Notes: generated by a model from the sequence alone, not told the origin. DNA of 64,000 nucleotides from Strigamia acuminata (GCA_949358305.1 OX442314.1:31667118-31731117), one strand, 5' to 3'; numbered from the stretch's first letter, positions 42,280 through 54,336 are shown. Numbers and translations: made by a program.

Positions 42280-42720
42280 GTTGTACAAAAAACGAGAGCA
42301 ACATTTCAAATCTCTGCTGATTATTTTTTGGTTGAACCCCTCCACATTGCCTGTCAAACATGTCCCACATACTGTAGGCTCAATTGGATTTAAATCGGGG
42401 AATTGGGATGGCCAATCTAAAACACTCTGTTTTTGTTTTGTTTTAAATCACTCGTGGGCATCTTTATTTTTGGCAAATGGAAGGTCATTTAAAACGAATA
42501 AAACCCACAACGGTAATCAGGTTTTACAAAAAAAGAACGTTGTAAGAAGCTTTAGTGAAACACTAAAATTAAATACATTCCAAAATTAAGATAAAATAAA
42601 TAAAGATTTTCTTGTATATCTTGTATGCCTTGTCCATTATGCCATCTAAGAAAAATATGACTCATTCCATCACGACTTTCCCCACCATGCTTCACTGTTA
42701 GAAGTTTGTATTTTATATAC
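42280..42720 (-). pseudogene. Tc1/mariner-like transposase remnant
   Basis: LTVKHGGESRDGMSHIF matches the TVKHGGGSVMVWG block of Tc1 transposases. Further on, VLDWPSQFPDLNPIE matches the WPxxSPDLNPIE block that precedes the last catalytic acid. Stops and frameshifts lie between them, so it is dead. Confidence 0.8.
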
Positions 42721-42744
42721 AACCTCTTGTTTGTTGGACATACT

Positions 42745-43010
42745 TCATCCCATCACTGCCAAACAGTTTAAGAAAAGTTCAAGTTTTAATTTTGAAATGA
42801 GTTTTGAAATACTCGGCGGCATCTCTCTTGGCTCTCTTTGAAACACCCTTTCATTTTCTCTTCTAAATTGACAGTCCACTTGTAATCTCAAAACAAACTG
42901 GGTGCAAGTATTTAGAAGAGACAACACAAACTCCAAACCATTGAGGCAAACATCGTGAGTGTTATGATTCTTTGCTCTCGACTTCCTTCTGTAGTATTTT
43001 ATTTTTTTTC
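42745..43010 (-). pseudogene. second copy of the membrane-like ORF of gypsy remnant E
   Basis: KYYRRKSRAKN, LEFVLSLLNTCTQFVLRLQV and CQFRRENERVFQREPRE align with the piece at 37130-36819. No LTR or purine tract was found nearby. Confidence 0.55.
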
Positions 43011-43729
43011 AATTTGTTATGTTTGTTGCTGCTTGTCTTGATGCAAGCCTTGCAAGCTTTAATAGCTTGCAGAATGCCAAGCAGAATGCCACATTGAAAC
43101 TGAAGCATTGATTTGCATTTCTTAAAACCGGGTATAAAACATGAAGTGGTTCATTTTTTAACACTTTTTCTGAAAACAATTGGCTGCATTCCTAGCTCTC
43201 TGCCTATCACTTTCTTGCAATTTCTTACCTATGGTAATTAAGTGGAATCTGTTAACCTCTAGATGACTAGTGGATAGTTGCTGACCCAAATGGACAGTGG
43301 AAGCTTTGTCCATATTATTTATAGCTGTGAGGAATTAATTATTCCTGGATAAATGCTTAAATATAAACCTGTCTTATATAAAGTTATTTAAAGAATTAAT
43401 ATGCAAATTTAATTCTATGAATATATTATACACAACAAAGTAAAAATAAATTAAATCAATGTGCTTTAATTAAATATTCATGAAAATAACTTAACAAATA
43501 CAAAGACTATTCTATAAAGCATAAATGACATTCAAATCAATTTATCCTAACATGAAAACAAGTTAAATTATCAGCTATAAAGTGGGAAAACATAGGTAAA
43601 AATAACAAAGTTATTCTAAGTTTAAAGAGAAAATATTCTAAGTTTTTTTAAAGCTTAAACATATTTTAAGTTAAATTCTTAAGCCTAACACTTAATAAAT
43701 AAGTTAGGCAAAAATATCAAAGCAATATA

Positions 43730-44280
43730 ATGGGCAAGAGGACCAAACACTACAGAGTTCTGTAATTTACAAGTTTTTTCTAGTAATTCTATGATTGAAA
43801 ATAATACTCTGCACTTCTTTGTTACAGCAACTGCAGTGTCAAATTGAAAATAAATTGGCCGCTTCCAATGGCCACACAGTCCTCTCACTATTGCCTCGTG
43901 AATGTTAGAATGAGGTCCCAAGATTTGATTTTTTTTATCGTATTGAATTCGCCGATCAATGATCATTTTTTCGAAAAAGATAACGCTGTATCTCAAATCG
44001 CTTAAAAGCTTGTTTTTTAAAATGTCTGTCACTCCATCCAAGATGGCAGGTCGACAAATGAAATTTGCAGTCCAGCATGCAATGTGGACTTGGGAGACAT
44101 TTGTCATTTATTGTTTACCGGACTGCTATTCTTCCTATTTGCATAAAAACTTAAACCTAATTCCTGTCTTGGGGCAAAATGGTCGATTTAGACAGCTCTT
44201 CAGTCATTCTTGCAATAAATCTGGACTGCAATTGGACATTTTGCAAGCTTCAAAACAATTCTCTCATAAATTGTAGATGC
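43730..44280 (-). pseudogene. P-element-like transposase remnant, copy 2
   Basis: VIFFEKMIIDRRIQYDKKNQ and GPHSNIHEAIVRGLCGHWK match the catalytic region of P-element/THAP9 transposases (LLFDEMKI...RGL..NWKQP). SIIELLEKT matches the helix after it. The first catalytic Asp of the DEM motif reads E-K-M here, and the following SDMG motif is lost. Frame-shifted sequence up to 44280 may be the preceding region. Confidence 0.65.
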
Positions 44281-44376
44281 TAGATGCAAATGTGTGGCAG
44301 ACTCTCCTTTATAAACTTGTATGTTGCTTCTTGCCTGATCAGCATCTGCATAGGCATTTAACAGTCCTCCTTCATC

Positions 44377-44598
44377 CTAACAAGTCCATAATTTCTTTTG
44401 CCATTTAAATATCTCATTATCTCGGATATTTAGAGTGGCATCTTTCATCACATCCTCTATTTCACAAATTTTTTCATCAAAATCGACAATGTACGCTCGG
44501 ACTTGTCCATCAAAGGTACTTTCGTCAAGGTAATAAGGACGAGGTTCAATGTTCTCAAAATCATCATATTCGTGGCATTTCGTCAAGAGTTGTTCCAA
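44377..44598 (-). CDS. unknown short ORF
   Basis: The 73-residue frame is rich in acidic and aromatic residues (CHEYDDFENIEPRPYYLDES). It has no recognised domain and may be chance. Confidence 0.2.
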   Translation of the reverse strand: MEQLLTKCHEYDDFENIEPRPYYLDESTFDGQVRAYIVDFDEKICEIEDVMKDATLNIRDNEIFKWQKKLWTC

Positions 44599-44895
44599 AC
44601 TGATGTTTATCTATTTTCTCTTTTTCCTCTTAAAAACTCAACGTATTTCTTGACTTTGTATCTATTCGTCTTAAGCACGGAACGAATCTAAATGGGATTC
44701 ATTTTTTAAAAAAAAATTGGTTGAGAATGAAACATACTTTCAGTTATTTATATAGCTGAATAAACTTTGACCGGCTGAATAAACGATTTCATTCATCCCA
44801 GCTTCCAACAATTATCAAAAGAAAATTTTTCGAAACATAGAAATAATTAACTTTGCAAAACAAAATAAAATTAAACAAAATTAAACATAAATCCA

Positions 44896-45330
44896 TTATT
44901 CGTTTTCAACAAATGGTTCCAGTTTGTTGTGGATTATCTCGTAACCAAATCTCGCACAAATCTTTTCTGCCTCTGCTAACAACATAAGATTTCTGTCGAG
45001 GTAACGACGGGCAAAATACATTATAACCGGTCCACAAGAGTCTGTGTCTAGTTGAGCCATCTTTGGCGGGTCCCAACGTTCATGTGCTGGTACATAGATT
45101 TCTGAAGCGGTTAGGTTTGTAAGAATTTGTAACCAAAGTTCCTCATGGATTTCTTTAGAAATCGGCCCCGATGGGTCATACAAAATCAAGTTGTTCAGTG
45201 TTCGAGATATATCAATGGTAAATATCATCCAATGGTCCTTATGGTGGTACAGGGAAGAACCAAATTCTGTGCTGGAGTCCTGGGATGAGAACTCCTGATC
45301 CAATCTTTGGATCCCATCCTGTTAGGAGAC
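44896..45330 (-). CDS. Ulp1/C48-like cysteine protease, partial
   Basis: The frame shows the order of Ulp1/SENP proteases: HKDHWMIFTID (catalytic His before Trp), LILYDPSG (Asp), and MAQLDTDSCGPVIMYFA (Gln, then nucleophile Cys in SCGP). It is about 140 residues, the C-terminal half of the usual domain. A possible acceptor (TCTCCTAACAG, about 45320-45330) precedes it, so an upstream exon may be missing or decayed. Ulp1 proteases cleave SUMO, and similar domains are also carried by several DNA transposon superfamilies, so host or transposon origin is open. Confidence 0.65.
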
Positions 45331-47335
45331 ATCAGTAACTGTACTAGTGACGAGGGAAAAACTAAACAAGTTTCAGTATGTTGATTGGATCAGCACAAAG
45401 TAGAAATCTATGATTGTGTCATGGACCCAGGCGTCTCTTCCAGTTTTTAATGTGATGAGCGGCTCAAGTTGATACGTTGATCGGGACGGTCTATACTCGT
45501 GACAGTATGCTCCCCCTCGTGGCTTCCCTTTTTCTCCTGTTTTTCATCAACTCGTCCATTTTCGCTGTTTTGGTTTGTTTTCTTGAAATTTCCCAGGTTT
45601 CGGCACCATATAGTTACACACGTAACTTAATTCTTAAATATTGAAATTCACAAAACTTAACTTGAAAAACAGTGGATGGAGTCAGAATCAACTAAAACTT
45701 TGTAGAGCCAAGAAAACATGACTGCATGAGTTACATTTACAAAAAGAAATGAAATTTTATTTTTATGACTGCAATAAAAGAAAGAGGAGTTTTTCCTCTC
45801 CAAAAGCAAGCACAGAAAATGTGGGTCACAGATGTGTTGCGAACAGATGGAGTTTTCAAAATAACAGTAGTGGAAAACCTTGTGCTCATTGAATTTTTCC
45901 TAGTAAAGGAGGAATTGTTTTTAGTTTACTTCAATTTTCGTTATTATTGAGTTTAACACATATCTGATGGTTTTCCTGTTGTTTATTTGCATTACTGGAT
46001 CAATTTGGTGTGATTTCATTTTCAAGGCGACGTGGCAAGCATTTCCTATGCAGTTTCACAGCAGAAGTGAACTGGAAGTGGAAAATGTCAAAAACACTTA
46101 GAAATGGGTTTTAAAAGGTTTAAATAATTTATTCCTGTACTTGCTTACCTTCTTTACACTCTTGAGACTTGTTTGGGTCTTTAGTAGTTGGTTTAGCAGC
46201 TGTAGAAATTATTTTTGGTCTCATCATTAGGTGTTGACTAAGTTCACATTTCTCCAAGCCCACATAGCTTGCTTAGGACCTGTTTAGGTTAGGAATCTAA
46301 TGTTAAACACTTGCAAGGTGGTATTAAAATATGTACTATCTGTATTTGGTCATAATCTGGGCTGGAAGTTATCCTAATCAACCTGTTTGTGTCTCCTGTG
46401 ATGAGAAACACTCCATGGACGCCATTTTGGTTACTCCTGACCTGTTATCTGTATTTAGTTATAATATACTGTTAAAAATATTGATTTGACTTATTGATAA
46501 ATTATAATTAATATAACAGATAATTTTACTGTATTTCTTGTATTTTTCTGATGTTGCTTAAATTATTACTTGTTATGTACTGCACATATTGGAAAGAAGT
46601 TCTCTCATTGGTTGGTTTGTTCTTAAGCCTATTTTTACTGTTAAAAGTACTCATGTTATTCATCTAGGTTTATGGTTTATATAATTGGACATCAGTGATC
46701 CTTTTTATGTACCTTGTCATGAGATATTTGTGAGTTTCTTTCTGTTTTCCTCTCTGGAATTTTCAAGGAAATTTGTACAGTAGTCTAAGAGGGTCATTTG
46801 CTCTATTAATAACTGTAATGTATAGTAACCCACAAGTGCTCATGTAAGTTTTCTCATGTTAATTTAATTGTTTGAAGCACTCTCAATTGTTATAAGAAGT
46901 ACTTCTAGTTTGTTAAACTTGTAAAGCAGAGTTCTTATTCATACACCATGAATAAAAGACTTGTTTTTGTTACTCCTTGTTGATTCCTTCAAATCATGTT
47001 AGAGGAGTAAGAACACAGTTTCCCCCCTGTGACCCTGAATGCTACCCAATCCTGATCAACTTACCATGTACACTGCAGACAAAATTTTGGTAAAATGTTC
47101 TTGCTTATTTGAAATGATGAAACAGACCTGAAAGCCTTCATTCTTGTCATCCAACACTAAAATTATTGTTAGGGGAAACTCTATGCATTTGTTCCATGTG
47201 TTGAATCCAGGCACACGTACAATATTGTTACGAATTTTTTTAAGATAATTCTTGTGCGTAATTCTTCATTAGGACCATTATTCACATAAGTAAGCGGTCT
47301 AGAATTTACCACCGCCTCTACTGTACCTCTGTATC
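45331..47335. other. no clear gene; one possible LTR edge
   Basis: On the minus strand GAGGGGGAGCATAC followed by TGTCACGAG (45518-45496) looks like a polypurine tract and LTR start, but no far end was found. A second purine tract-like block is near 47017-47030. The rest is AT-rich with no coding match. Confidence 0.35.
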
Positions 47336-47339
47336 AACA

Positions 47340-48820
47340 CAGTCATAAGACTTTTGACAGATCTCACTAACCTCTTCCAAAACTCATCCCATCATGGTGC
47401 TGTTTCTACAATAAATCTTCACGAAATTCGATTTTCATTTAAAAATCTCAAAACTTCTTCTGCATTCACATTCTCGAAAAGTATCTCCAATTCCTTGTCG
47501 GTTCGTTTAAATGTTTTGGCATTGTCTGATACATGGTGTTTAGCACACCTCGACGTCCAACAAATCGCTTCATTACGTCAATAAATCGTTCAATTTTATT
47601 GTGGTCATCGTAGAGGAAACCCGAAAAATCGATACCGCACAATGAAAATGGCCCCGTCGATTGGTAACAACTTACAAAACATTTTTTCTATTAATATTAA
47701 ACTCGAACCCGTGCAGAGAAAAAGTTGTTTCAAGATAAGCTCTCAAAAAAGATCAATTATTTCAAATTCGTTATGCTTAAAGTTTTATAAAAATTGTATC
47801 ATTTACTAAATACATCGATTTCAGTACCTGTACTCGAGTACGATCGGTGAGCCAATCATAATTGTCGTTAATAGCAAACATATTTCGGATTTAATGTGCA
47901 CCGTTTTCGCCCTACTGCTCTTTAGCTAGTCGCCCTTGCGCTCGTTGACACTTCATATAACGACTCGAAATGCTTTTTATCGTTTTCCTGGCTCGGATGA
48001 TGAAAAAACGATCCCGAAAATTGCTTAATGTCTCGGTTAAGCCGCCATGATTTGTACGTTCACGTTTCCCTGAAATTATCAATTTTACTAAAGTCGAATC
48101 ATGTGGATAAATATACGGTTCACGAAAGTTTCTGTCCAAATGTGCTAATGTCCATCTTGTGGTGAAACGCATCAGACCCTCTTTGTCCAAGTTTGGGCAC
48201 AAATCCAGTAATCTTGACGATTTTCTGCATGACTCTAATCCAATATTGTTCAGCTCTCTTCATCTCTTCCAAATAGAACTCATCTTTGCCTTGGACACAA
48301 ATCGAAAAATCCATGTCGACACTTTTAGTAATCGCCTCCACGTGCTATATCTGGTGAGTGAAATTATTGGTTCAAAAGAAATTATTGTATTCACGACGAC
48401 TTACTCGTCGTATTCTTTCACATCGACGATTTCGACATCTTCTGTTCGCCATTCGCTTTCCGCTCGTTTTAACCACGCAGGTCAAATGGGGGTTCAACTG
48501 TTTCGTCCATCCTCACACCTCGTATGACTAAGTCGGCAATATTTTCGATTCCTGGGCAATGTCGCCAGCATTTTTTGTCCACTGTCTCTCCAATCTCCTT
48601 AATTCGATTGAAAACGAAGGTCACCGGTTGATTTCTGGTGTCCCGAACCCAATGTAGGACGATTTTTGAATCTGTCCTTTAAACAAAATTGTCGCAATCC
48701 AAAGTTGTCTGTAAGGTCGTCAATAATCGAGCTGCTATCAATGCGCCCATCAACTCCAATTTTGGCAATGTCAATTCTTTCACAGGTGCGACATGGTTAG
48801 GAGAAACTAAATTTTGCATT
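47340..48820 (-). pseudogene. BEL/Pao pol remnant (RNase H to integrase)
   Basis: Minus-strand reading gives the BEL order. RNase H end: ALIAARLLTTLQTTLDCDNF, IVLHWVRDTRNQPVTFVFNR, HCPGIENIADLVIRG. Integrase zinc finger: LIISGKRERTNHGGL and YMKCQRAQ. Integrase core: PFSLCGIDFSG, FIDVMKRFVGRRG and EFWKRLVRSV. Several frameshifts and stops occur (for example the Ser-Asp-Asn region of the second catalytic Asp is frame-shifted). RT and gag are absent. Confidence 0.8.
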
Positions 48821-48824
48821 AGTA

Positions 48825-49296
48825 TTACGTACGTGCCCTGTTTAGACATGCTTCTACAACAGTTATTGATTTTTTAGTGAATGGACACTTTATTTCCACA
48901 GTACCAAATTTGTGTATGGAACTGTGATCAGTGACTAATCGGTCAGGTGATGCAGCCAAATATGGCTCATTAGGATGTATAAACAAGCCATATTCGAAAA
49001 ATTCCACTTGGCTCTCTTTTAATTTGTGGTAGTCGATATACCTGGCTACTGCAACTGGTTCCATTGTTCTACCGTATAATAAAGCACTTGGAAATTTTTC
49101 CATAAAAGGAAGCAGTCAATCTATTGCAACCACTCCTGATTATCAGATTGTCCCCGGGTCTCTTTTTCGTTTTTCATAACTTCATCAGACAAAATAGGGT
49201 ATTTGTCAATGATCAGTTTGCCGATCTCAAGCTGAAATGTTTCCGAAGTTATGTTAGTCACTGTATTACCTGTAACTGGTCTCAAAGGAGGGGATC
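48825..49296 (-). pseudogene. YqaJ-like exonuclease gene fragment
   Basis: A strong acceptor (TTTGTGTTTTTCAG, 49297-49310) opens an exon with a helical start. RLTASFYGKISKC and YGRTMEPVAVARY then match the YqaJ recombinase/alkaline exonuclease pattern (R-TAS-FG-I...G-xxE-xA). YLAASPDRLVTD and GTVEIKCPF carry the catalytic Asp and E-x-K residues. A short deletion and frame change near 49100 joins two overlapping pieces, and the 3' end is cut by BEL sequence at 48820. YqaJ genes are common as mobile or virus-derived genes in invertebrates. Confidence 0.7.
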
Positions 49297-49387
49297 CTGA
49301 AAAACACAAACATTGTTTAAAGTTGAAATTTAATAATTTAATTTTGCTTACCATCCAATAAATCATTTGTTTATATGTTATTCAACT

Positions 49388-49436
49388 AGTTTTCACTATT
49401 GCCTTTTTCACTATTGCCTTTTTCACTATTGCCTTC
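49388..49436. repeat. 16-bp tandem repeat
   Basis: CACTATTGCCTTTTTC is repeated about three times. Confidence 0.85.
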
Positions 49437-49439
49437 GTC

Positions 49440-51378
49440 TACTAGCGCCAGCTATTGATTGTTGGCAATAGTTGTCTCCAAATTGTCTGTGAATAATATA
49501 CTATACAGATTAGTTGCTAAGATATGTTATGCAGGGACTAGAAAAAACATTTATTTTGGGGCTGGATGGGACGGGAATGGGAACAATTAGAAAATAATTG
49601 GAAATGCGTTTTGTGACGTGTAAAGTTGTGCACTGCTATTTTCACTTCAGTAATGCGGTCCGAAGATACGTCAATTCAAATGTGTTCCGTCTTTCGTTTT
49701 CTTTTTCCAGAATGGATCATTGAACCTTCTTGGAATCAACTGGGTCCACAGACTTATTTGTCGATGCTGCTTCCTGCAACACCTTTGACTGTGTATTGAC
49801 TTGCTCGGATTATTTTGTCATCTCGATGGCCTTCGACAATGTCATCCAACCGCTGCCCTTTCATTGATATTCGACACTGGACTTGTTCATTAGAAGTGGA
49901 TTTCTCGACTTTAATAACAGTTTTGATGGTTAATTAATATAGGGTTTAAATACGAAATAAACTAAGCTAGCGTAACTCTTTATTACTTTTTTGGATTTCT
50001 TTCGGGAAACCATCTTTTATGCCGATAAAAGTATATCTTTAAGGAAGAAAATCGTTATTAAAATTAATTTTTTACGGATTTCAGGCTAAACTATGAAATA
50101 TTTGAATGGAATGAATTTACCAAGAGTCTTCAACAAGACTTTGCCACATGCCATATTGCCATACAACCATGGAAATAATTTAATTACTGCATGAGACATC
50201 ACCGGTTTCGGTGATCAGAATTGGCCCCTTTTGTTTGTACGCCTCTTTGGGGGACTAATTATTAAGAAAGTTAACAAGAATTTTCTTTTTCACACACTTT
50301 TTCACATCCTAATTAACTTGCAGATGCAGGATTAAAAATATCTCTTGGTGTTGTTCTTTATGTACTCTCTGCTTCTCAGCAGAATTCAATGGACATCAAT
50401 GTACTACATCTCTTTATTTTTAATGTACCTACACAATTAGTCTAATATGAAAATATGAAAACAGTTAAATGCTATAGTTATTTATTTATTTACAAAAAAA
50501 CTGAAAAATCAAAAAGAAATGCTAAAGGAAACGAATAAAAATGCTCAAAAAGCGTACAACAATTCTCAGAAAGTGTACAAAAATTCAACAAAAGTGTACA
50601 AAAATTCAACAAAAGTAGTGAAAAATCTACAAAAGTAAAATAAACATGATGATGAATGATGAAAAGTCACCTAAAATGATCAAGATGCCAGGTATTGCAC
50701 TGAAACCGCTGAGACTTATACAGTATATTATTATTATTATTATTAAACTCTTACAAGGAATAAAAAATTAATCTTGTGAAAATAGTCTTGCTTAGATGAC
50801 ATGTTTCAACTTGCTTAGCCAAGTCGTCTGCAATTTGCCACCTCCTATCACGTCGTCTGCAAAACGCAATGAAATGTCCACTTTTTTCCTGGATCACCCC
50901 TCTCAAGTGAAAACTAAATAGAATTTAAAGATTGCTTAGTTTTGCAAACAAACCGTTGTTAGTGAGTTACCATTTAGCATCAATTGTTATTACTATTGGA
51001 ATAACATCTAACTTCACTGCTACAGAATCATCAAAGCCACTAACTGTTGTGTTTGTATTTGTTTTTCCCAAATATTATTTCTGTATGGTGGAAAGGTCCC
51101 ACTTAATGTTATAAACGCATTTTGATTCTCACAGATGCAGTGTAAAACTTTATCAATTTGTTTTTCTTTGGTTTCTCCTAAAGTGTTCTAAATTGTTGGA
51201 TCTTTAGGCATTTTGTAGATTTGTCACTTTTTGGTAGATTTTCACAATTTTGGACAATTTTTTACTATTTCTGCTAAATCTTTGGGCTGTGTATGAGCAG
51301 TGAAAGAAACTAAATGTGCTGTATTTCAAGGAGACTTATATACAAGTCAGTGAGAAAAGGAGTTTGGGTCACCCCTAA
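49440..51378. other. AT-rich stretch without a recognised gene
   Basis: Only small repeats are seen: an ATT microsatellite near 50729 and a twice-repeated GTGTACAAAAATTCAACAAA near 50580. A 44-residue minus frame near 49750-49930 is not enough to call. Confidence 0.4.
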
Positions 51379-52170
51379 CACGAACGAAAAGGCCATGAAT
51401 GCAATTGTACAATCGCTATCTCCAGAACAAACTGTTTATGTTATAAACGCGAAAACAACGAGACAGTATTGGGAAAAATTGGAGGAGGTCCATCTAGGCA
51501 GGGCGAGGCAGCGGCAAATAGAATTATTTTAGAAGGAGTACGTGCCATGACTTTTGATAACGATTTCTTGACTATCTTTGGGTGGAACTGGCTGTAACCA
51601 TTACATATCTTAAGAATTGCTTTCTACATGCAACCCTGGGCAATCGAACACCTTACAATGTTTTTTACGGTAGAAAAGTGTCCGTAAGACACTTAAGGTG
51701 CATTGGAGCCGAGACGTACAGTATGTGCATATTCCGGCACAATCGCATAACAGCAAATTGGAATCAAAAGTTTGGGCCGGACAATAACAGAGGATATAAT
51801 CTGGGACAAGAAAAACAAACTTGTTATTGTATCCAAGCTTGAGAAAATATTAGAACGAGGGAGATGAGATCTGTCAACAAAGATTTCAAATAAATCAACT
51901 TGTCAATAGTGCTTAATTCCGTATTTTATGTGGAAAACTTCTTTCTAAAACTGCCATTGTTCCAATTGTCCATTGAATGAATTTATTTTCAGTTGTGTCA
52001 GTTTCGGTTTCTGCTGAACTGGTTGGGCTGGTTGGGTGTGGTATTCAATCATCCCGGTTTTTAATTTCGTCCAGTGTCCTGTTTGCCTTTATTTTCCATC
52101 TCGTGGCCTTTTGTTGGTAGTCTTCGCACACAGTTGCATCTTTAGCCAGCTCCGTCTCGTCCGTGATGAG
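51379..52170. repeat. 0.8-kb segmental duplication, unit 1 (copia plus BEL-like pieces)
   Basis: This stretch matches 57227-57993. It contains a Ty1/copia gag-integrase fusion on the plus strand and, at its right end, a BEL-like gag piece on the minus strand. The breakpoints are shared, so the pieces were already joined before the duplication. Confidence 0.8.
51381..51880 (+). pseudogene. Ty1/copia gag-integrase fragment, copy 1
   Basis: KAMNAIVQSLSPEQTVYVI and QYWEKLEEVHLG are copia gag (UBN2-type). After a stop, VELAVTITYLKN, NRTPYNVFYGRK and HLRCIGAETY are the C-terminal integrase region. Protease and the integrase core are deleted between them. Confidence 0.75.
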
Positions 52171-52330
52171 CTCTTGCACGTGTGATGTACACCCCGACCG
52201 AGCGATGACGGGTGTATCACGGGAACATTATTCTTCAGAATGTCCAAAACATTAGTTTCTCAAAACATTAACAAAAGTTTAATAATTAAGAAAGCAACAA
52301 TATGTACAATAAGTGTAAGATAAAAATAGC

Positions 52331-52798
52331 TTAAAAATAAAGCCTACTATACATTTGGTTATCGCGCATATGCGCTAATTTCTGAAATGAGCTGGCCATA
52401 GGTGCATTTACCATTGTCAGAACCTTTTCTGAAAATTCCATCAGTCCCCTACGAAATTGGTGGTCGGCTGCAAAGTTGCAGACCTTATTTGGTAGACGAC
52501 TTATTAATTCTTCAGTTCTAAGTAAATACGACCGAAGATCTTCGCCTAACATCTGCTGAAGATTATCCCAACAATTCACCAAAGTCGCTTGAGATTCGCC
52601 ATACTCCTTCATGAACTCCCTAACAAACGCATCCCAGTGTGGGAACGAATGTTCGTAGAACCAGTTCGCGGCTCCACCTGTTAACATCTTAGGAATTATC
52701 TTCTTAAGAGTGTCGTAGGGGTCCGCTTTGTGACATCTTACTATCTGCATTACATCATCCAGAAATTGTGTGCCTGCCCGCCAACTGCCATCGAACAT
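52331..52798 (-). pseudogene. retrotransposon gag fragment (gypsy-type)
   Basis: FDGSWRAGTQFLDDVMQIVR, ANWFYEHSFPHWDAFVREFM and LGEDLRSYLLRTEELISRLP follow the Retrotrans_gag pattern of Ty3/gypsy. The piece is about 155 residues with no zinc knuckle or pol nearby. It differs from the gag of A-C. Confidence 0.7.
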
Positions 52799-53070
52799 AT
52801 CGGGAGTTATGGGGTCTCATTTAATTTGAGATGTTGGAGCAAAAGTATGCGTCCAATTGGCTACGCAATACTTCCGAATTTGTTTCTGCAGAACTTCTTC
52901 CATCTCTTGTTTTCTTATTTACCTGTTCCAGCTTTTAGTGGCTGTCGAATTATCTTGCCAGTTTTTGCGTGAGAGCTGTCGCACACATCAAAAAGTTTAT
53001 CACAAACGTTTTTAAATTGAGCTGTGTGGGATTTAGATTCTGGTAACTTTCCTATAAATTAAGTTTAACT

Positions 53071-54009
53071 TTAATTGTTATTTTTATTTTTTTTCATTAT
53101 TTTAGATTCGTATTCAATATTACCTTGGGAGATGTAAAACATCATACCAGCATAAACCGAGTGACTAAGAATCTGGGTGGCAATTTTTACCTTCATTCTT
53201 GTGAATGGAGGTGGATTCACATGAGCATTAGTTAATTTTGGTGCTGCTTGCAATGGTGAGCTCTGGTCAATTTTAAAAAATTCTGCTAGAGCACTCCATT
53301 TGGCTACTTTTTTGTCACTGTCAAATTCGATGTCATGGTTTAACATGCAATTTCGGATGTTCTTAATCAAGTGCGGAACATCGAACAGGCAATAAATTTT
53401 GTTATTTTCTAATTCAATGTATAGATGTCCAGTTGTCACTTGAAATTCTTCTTTCCTCAATTTTAAGTTGTTGGCACCTTGGTCGCAAACAACTGCCTTC
53501 ACTGTCAACCCAGATTTTTTTAGCAGCTGCAGAATTTCTAAAATCAGCTTTTTTAATTTTGAACTGTCAGCACCCTGACAAGTGAAAGCGTACGCAATTG
53601 CCTGTTTCCAATTTGCACTGATTCCTCGTAGCATGAAGACTAGTGCATGCTTACACACTTTGCCTGTGCCTTCATCAGTACCATAATCTTCAAATCCTTG
53701 CAAGTTGTCACGAGCTGCATTATATCTAATGTTCAATTTCAATGACATTTCATCAAATAAAAGGGCACAAACTCTGTCCTTCTCATCCAGAGTGCTAATT
53801 TTTTTTCTCAATATTTTCAGGAGGTCCGTGTTCAATCCCAGTGTCACATCTATCCCTTCCACCCATCTTTGCAGAGTGCGCAGTGAGGGAACATCAAAGA
53901 TGGTTTTGATAAACCGGAATGCTTTGGGGCTGGTGTAATGCCACGTCACTGCCAATTTGTCACTTGACGTCCATCTGCGGCCATTTCTTTTCTTATCTGC
54001 GCATGCCAA
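53071..54009 (-). CDS. P-element-like transposase, catalytic region
   Basis: The 312-residue frame has the P-family order: SPKAFRFIKTIFDVPSLRTL, then LLFDEMSLKLNIRY (first catalytic Asp), MLRGISANWKQAIAYAF, VVCDQGANN (second Asp), and LFDVPHLIKNIRNCML followed by HVNPPPFTRMKVKIA. This RNase H-like domain with the GTP-binding insertion start cuts and joins DNA in P elements. The last catalytic acid and C-terminus are missing: the frame ends in a Lys/Asn run at 53071. The start is uncertain, as the frame opens from about 54027 and no ATG fits. The THAP finger lies upstream at 54337-54817. Confidence 0.85.
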   Translation of the reverse strand: MACADKKRNGRRWTSSDKLAVTWHYTSPKAFRFIKTIFDVPSLRTLQRWVEGIDVTLGLNTDLLKILRKKISTLDEKDRVCALLFDEMSLKLNIRYNAARDNLQGFEDYGTDEGTGKVCKHALVFMLRGISANWKQAIAYAFTCQGADSSKLKKLILEILQLLKKSGLTVKAVVCDQGANNLKLRKEEFQVTTGHLYIELENNKIYCLFDVPHLIKNIRNCMLNHDIEFDSDKKVAKWSALAEFFKIDQSSPLQAAPKLTNAHVNPPPFTRMKVKIATQILSHSVYAGMMFYISQGNIEYESKIMKKNKNNN

Positions 54010-54181
54010 TTGGCTTTTTAACCCTCAGATGGGCAACTCTATTTGGGTGCAACACTCTTCTTGAATAGGAAAACTTTTTTTTGGTTTAATATAATTTTCT
54101 GAAAATTTCTGACTTTGTTCACACAACGATAATGTTTGTTTCCAAAAAAATTTGGAGTGTTCTGTACGTTATTTATTTATT

Positions 54182-54246
54182 TTGGAACATCAGCCATATC
54201 ACCTTGGTTTGGAACATCAGCCATATCACCTTGGTTTGGAACATCT
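54182..54246. repeat. 27-bp tandem repeat
   Basis: TTGGAACATCAGCCATATCA followed by CCTTGGT is repeated about 2.5 times between the THAP and catalytic parts of the P-like gene. Confidence 0.85.
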
Positions 54247-54336
54247 TGAATTTGGATATTGTTTGCAGATGAAAGTTATGTTTGAAGTTATAAATAAATT
54301 ATTTTTTTTTACGAATTTCTTACTGCTTTCTTTTCT

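Noticed and set aside
42740-43010. Full env gene for gypsy remnant E
   Set aside because: Only a hydrophobic segment and a charged helix are visible. No signal peptide, cleavage site or ectodomain is seen.
45496-45518. Polypurine tract and LTR start
   Set aside because: It looks right locally (GAGGGGGAGCATAC then TGTCACGAG), but no LTR end or partner copy could be placed, so it is only mentioned, not called.
46301-47015. Possible 0.7-kb LTR with TGTT/AACA ends and a purine tract-like block at 47017-47030
   Set aside because: No target duplication and no primer site were found. The polyadenylation-like AATAAA is on the strand opposite to the purine tract.
49620-49800. Plus-strand NGSLNLLGINWV-like stretch as a retropepsin remnant
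   Set aside because: Only about 12 residues resemble the family and nothing around them does.
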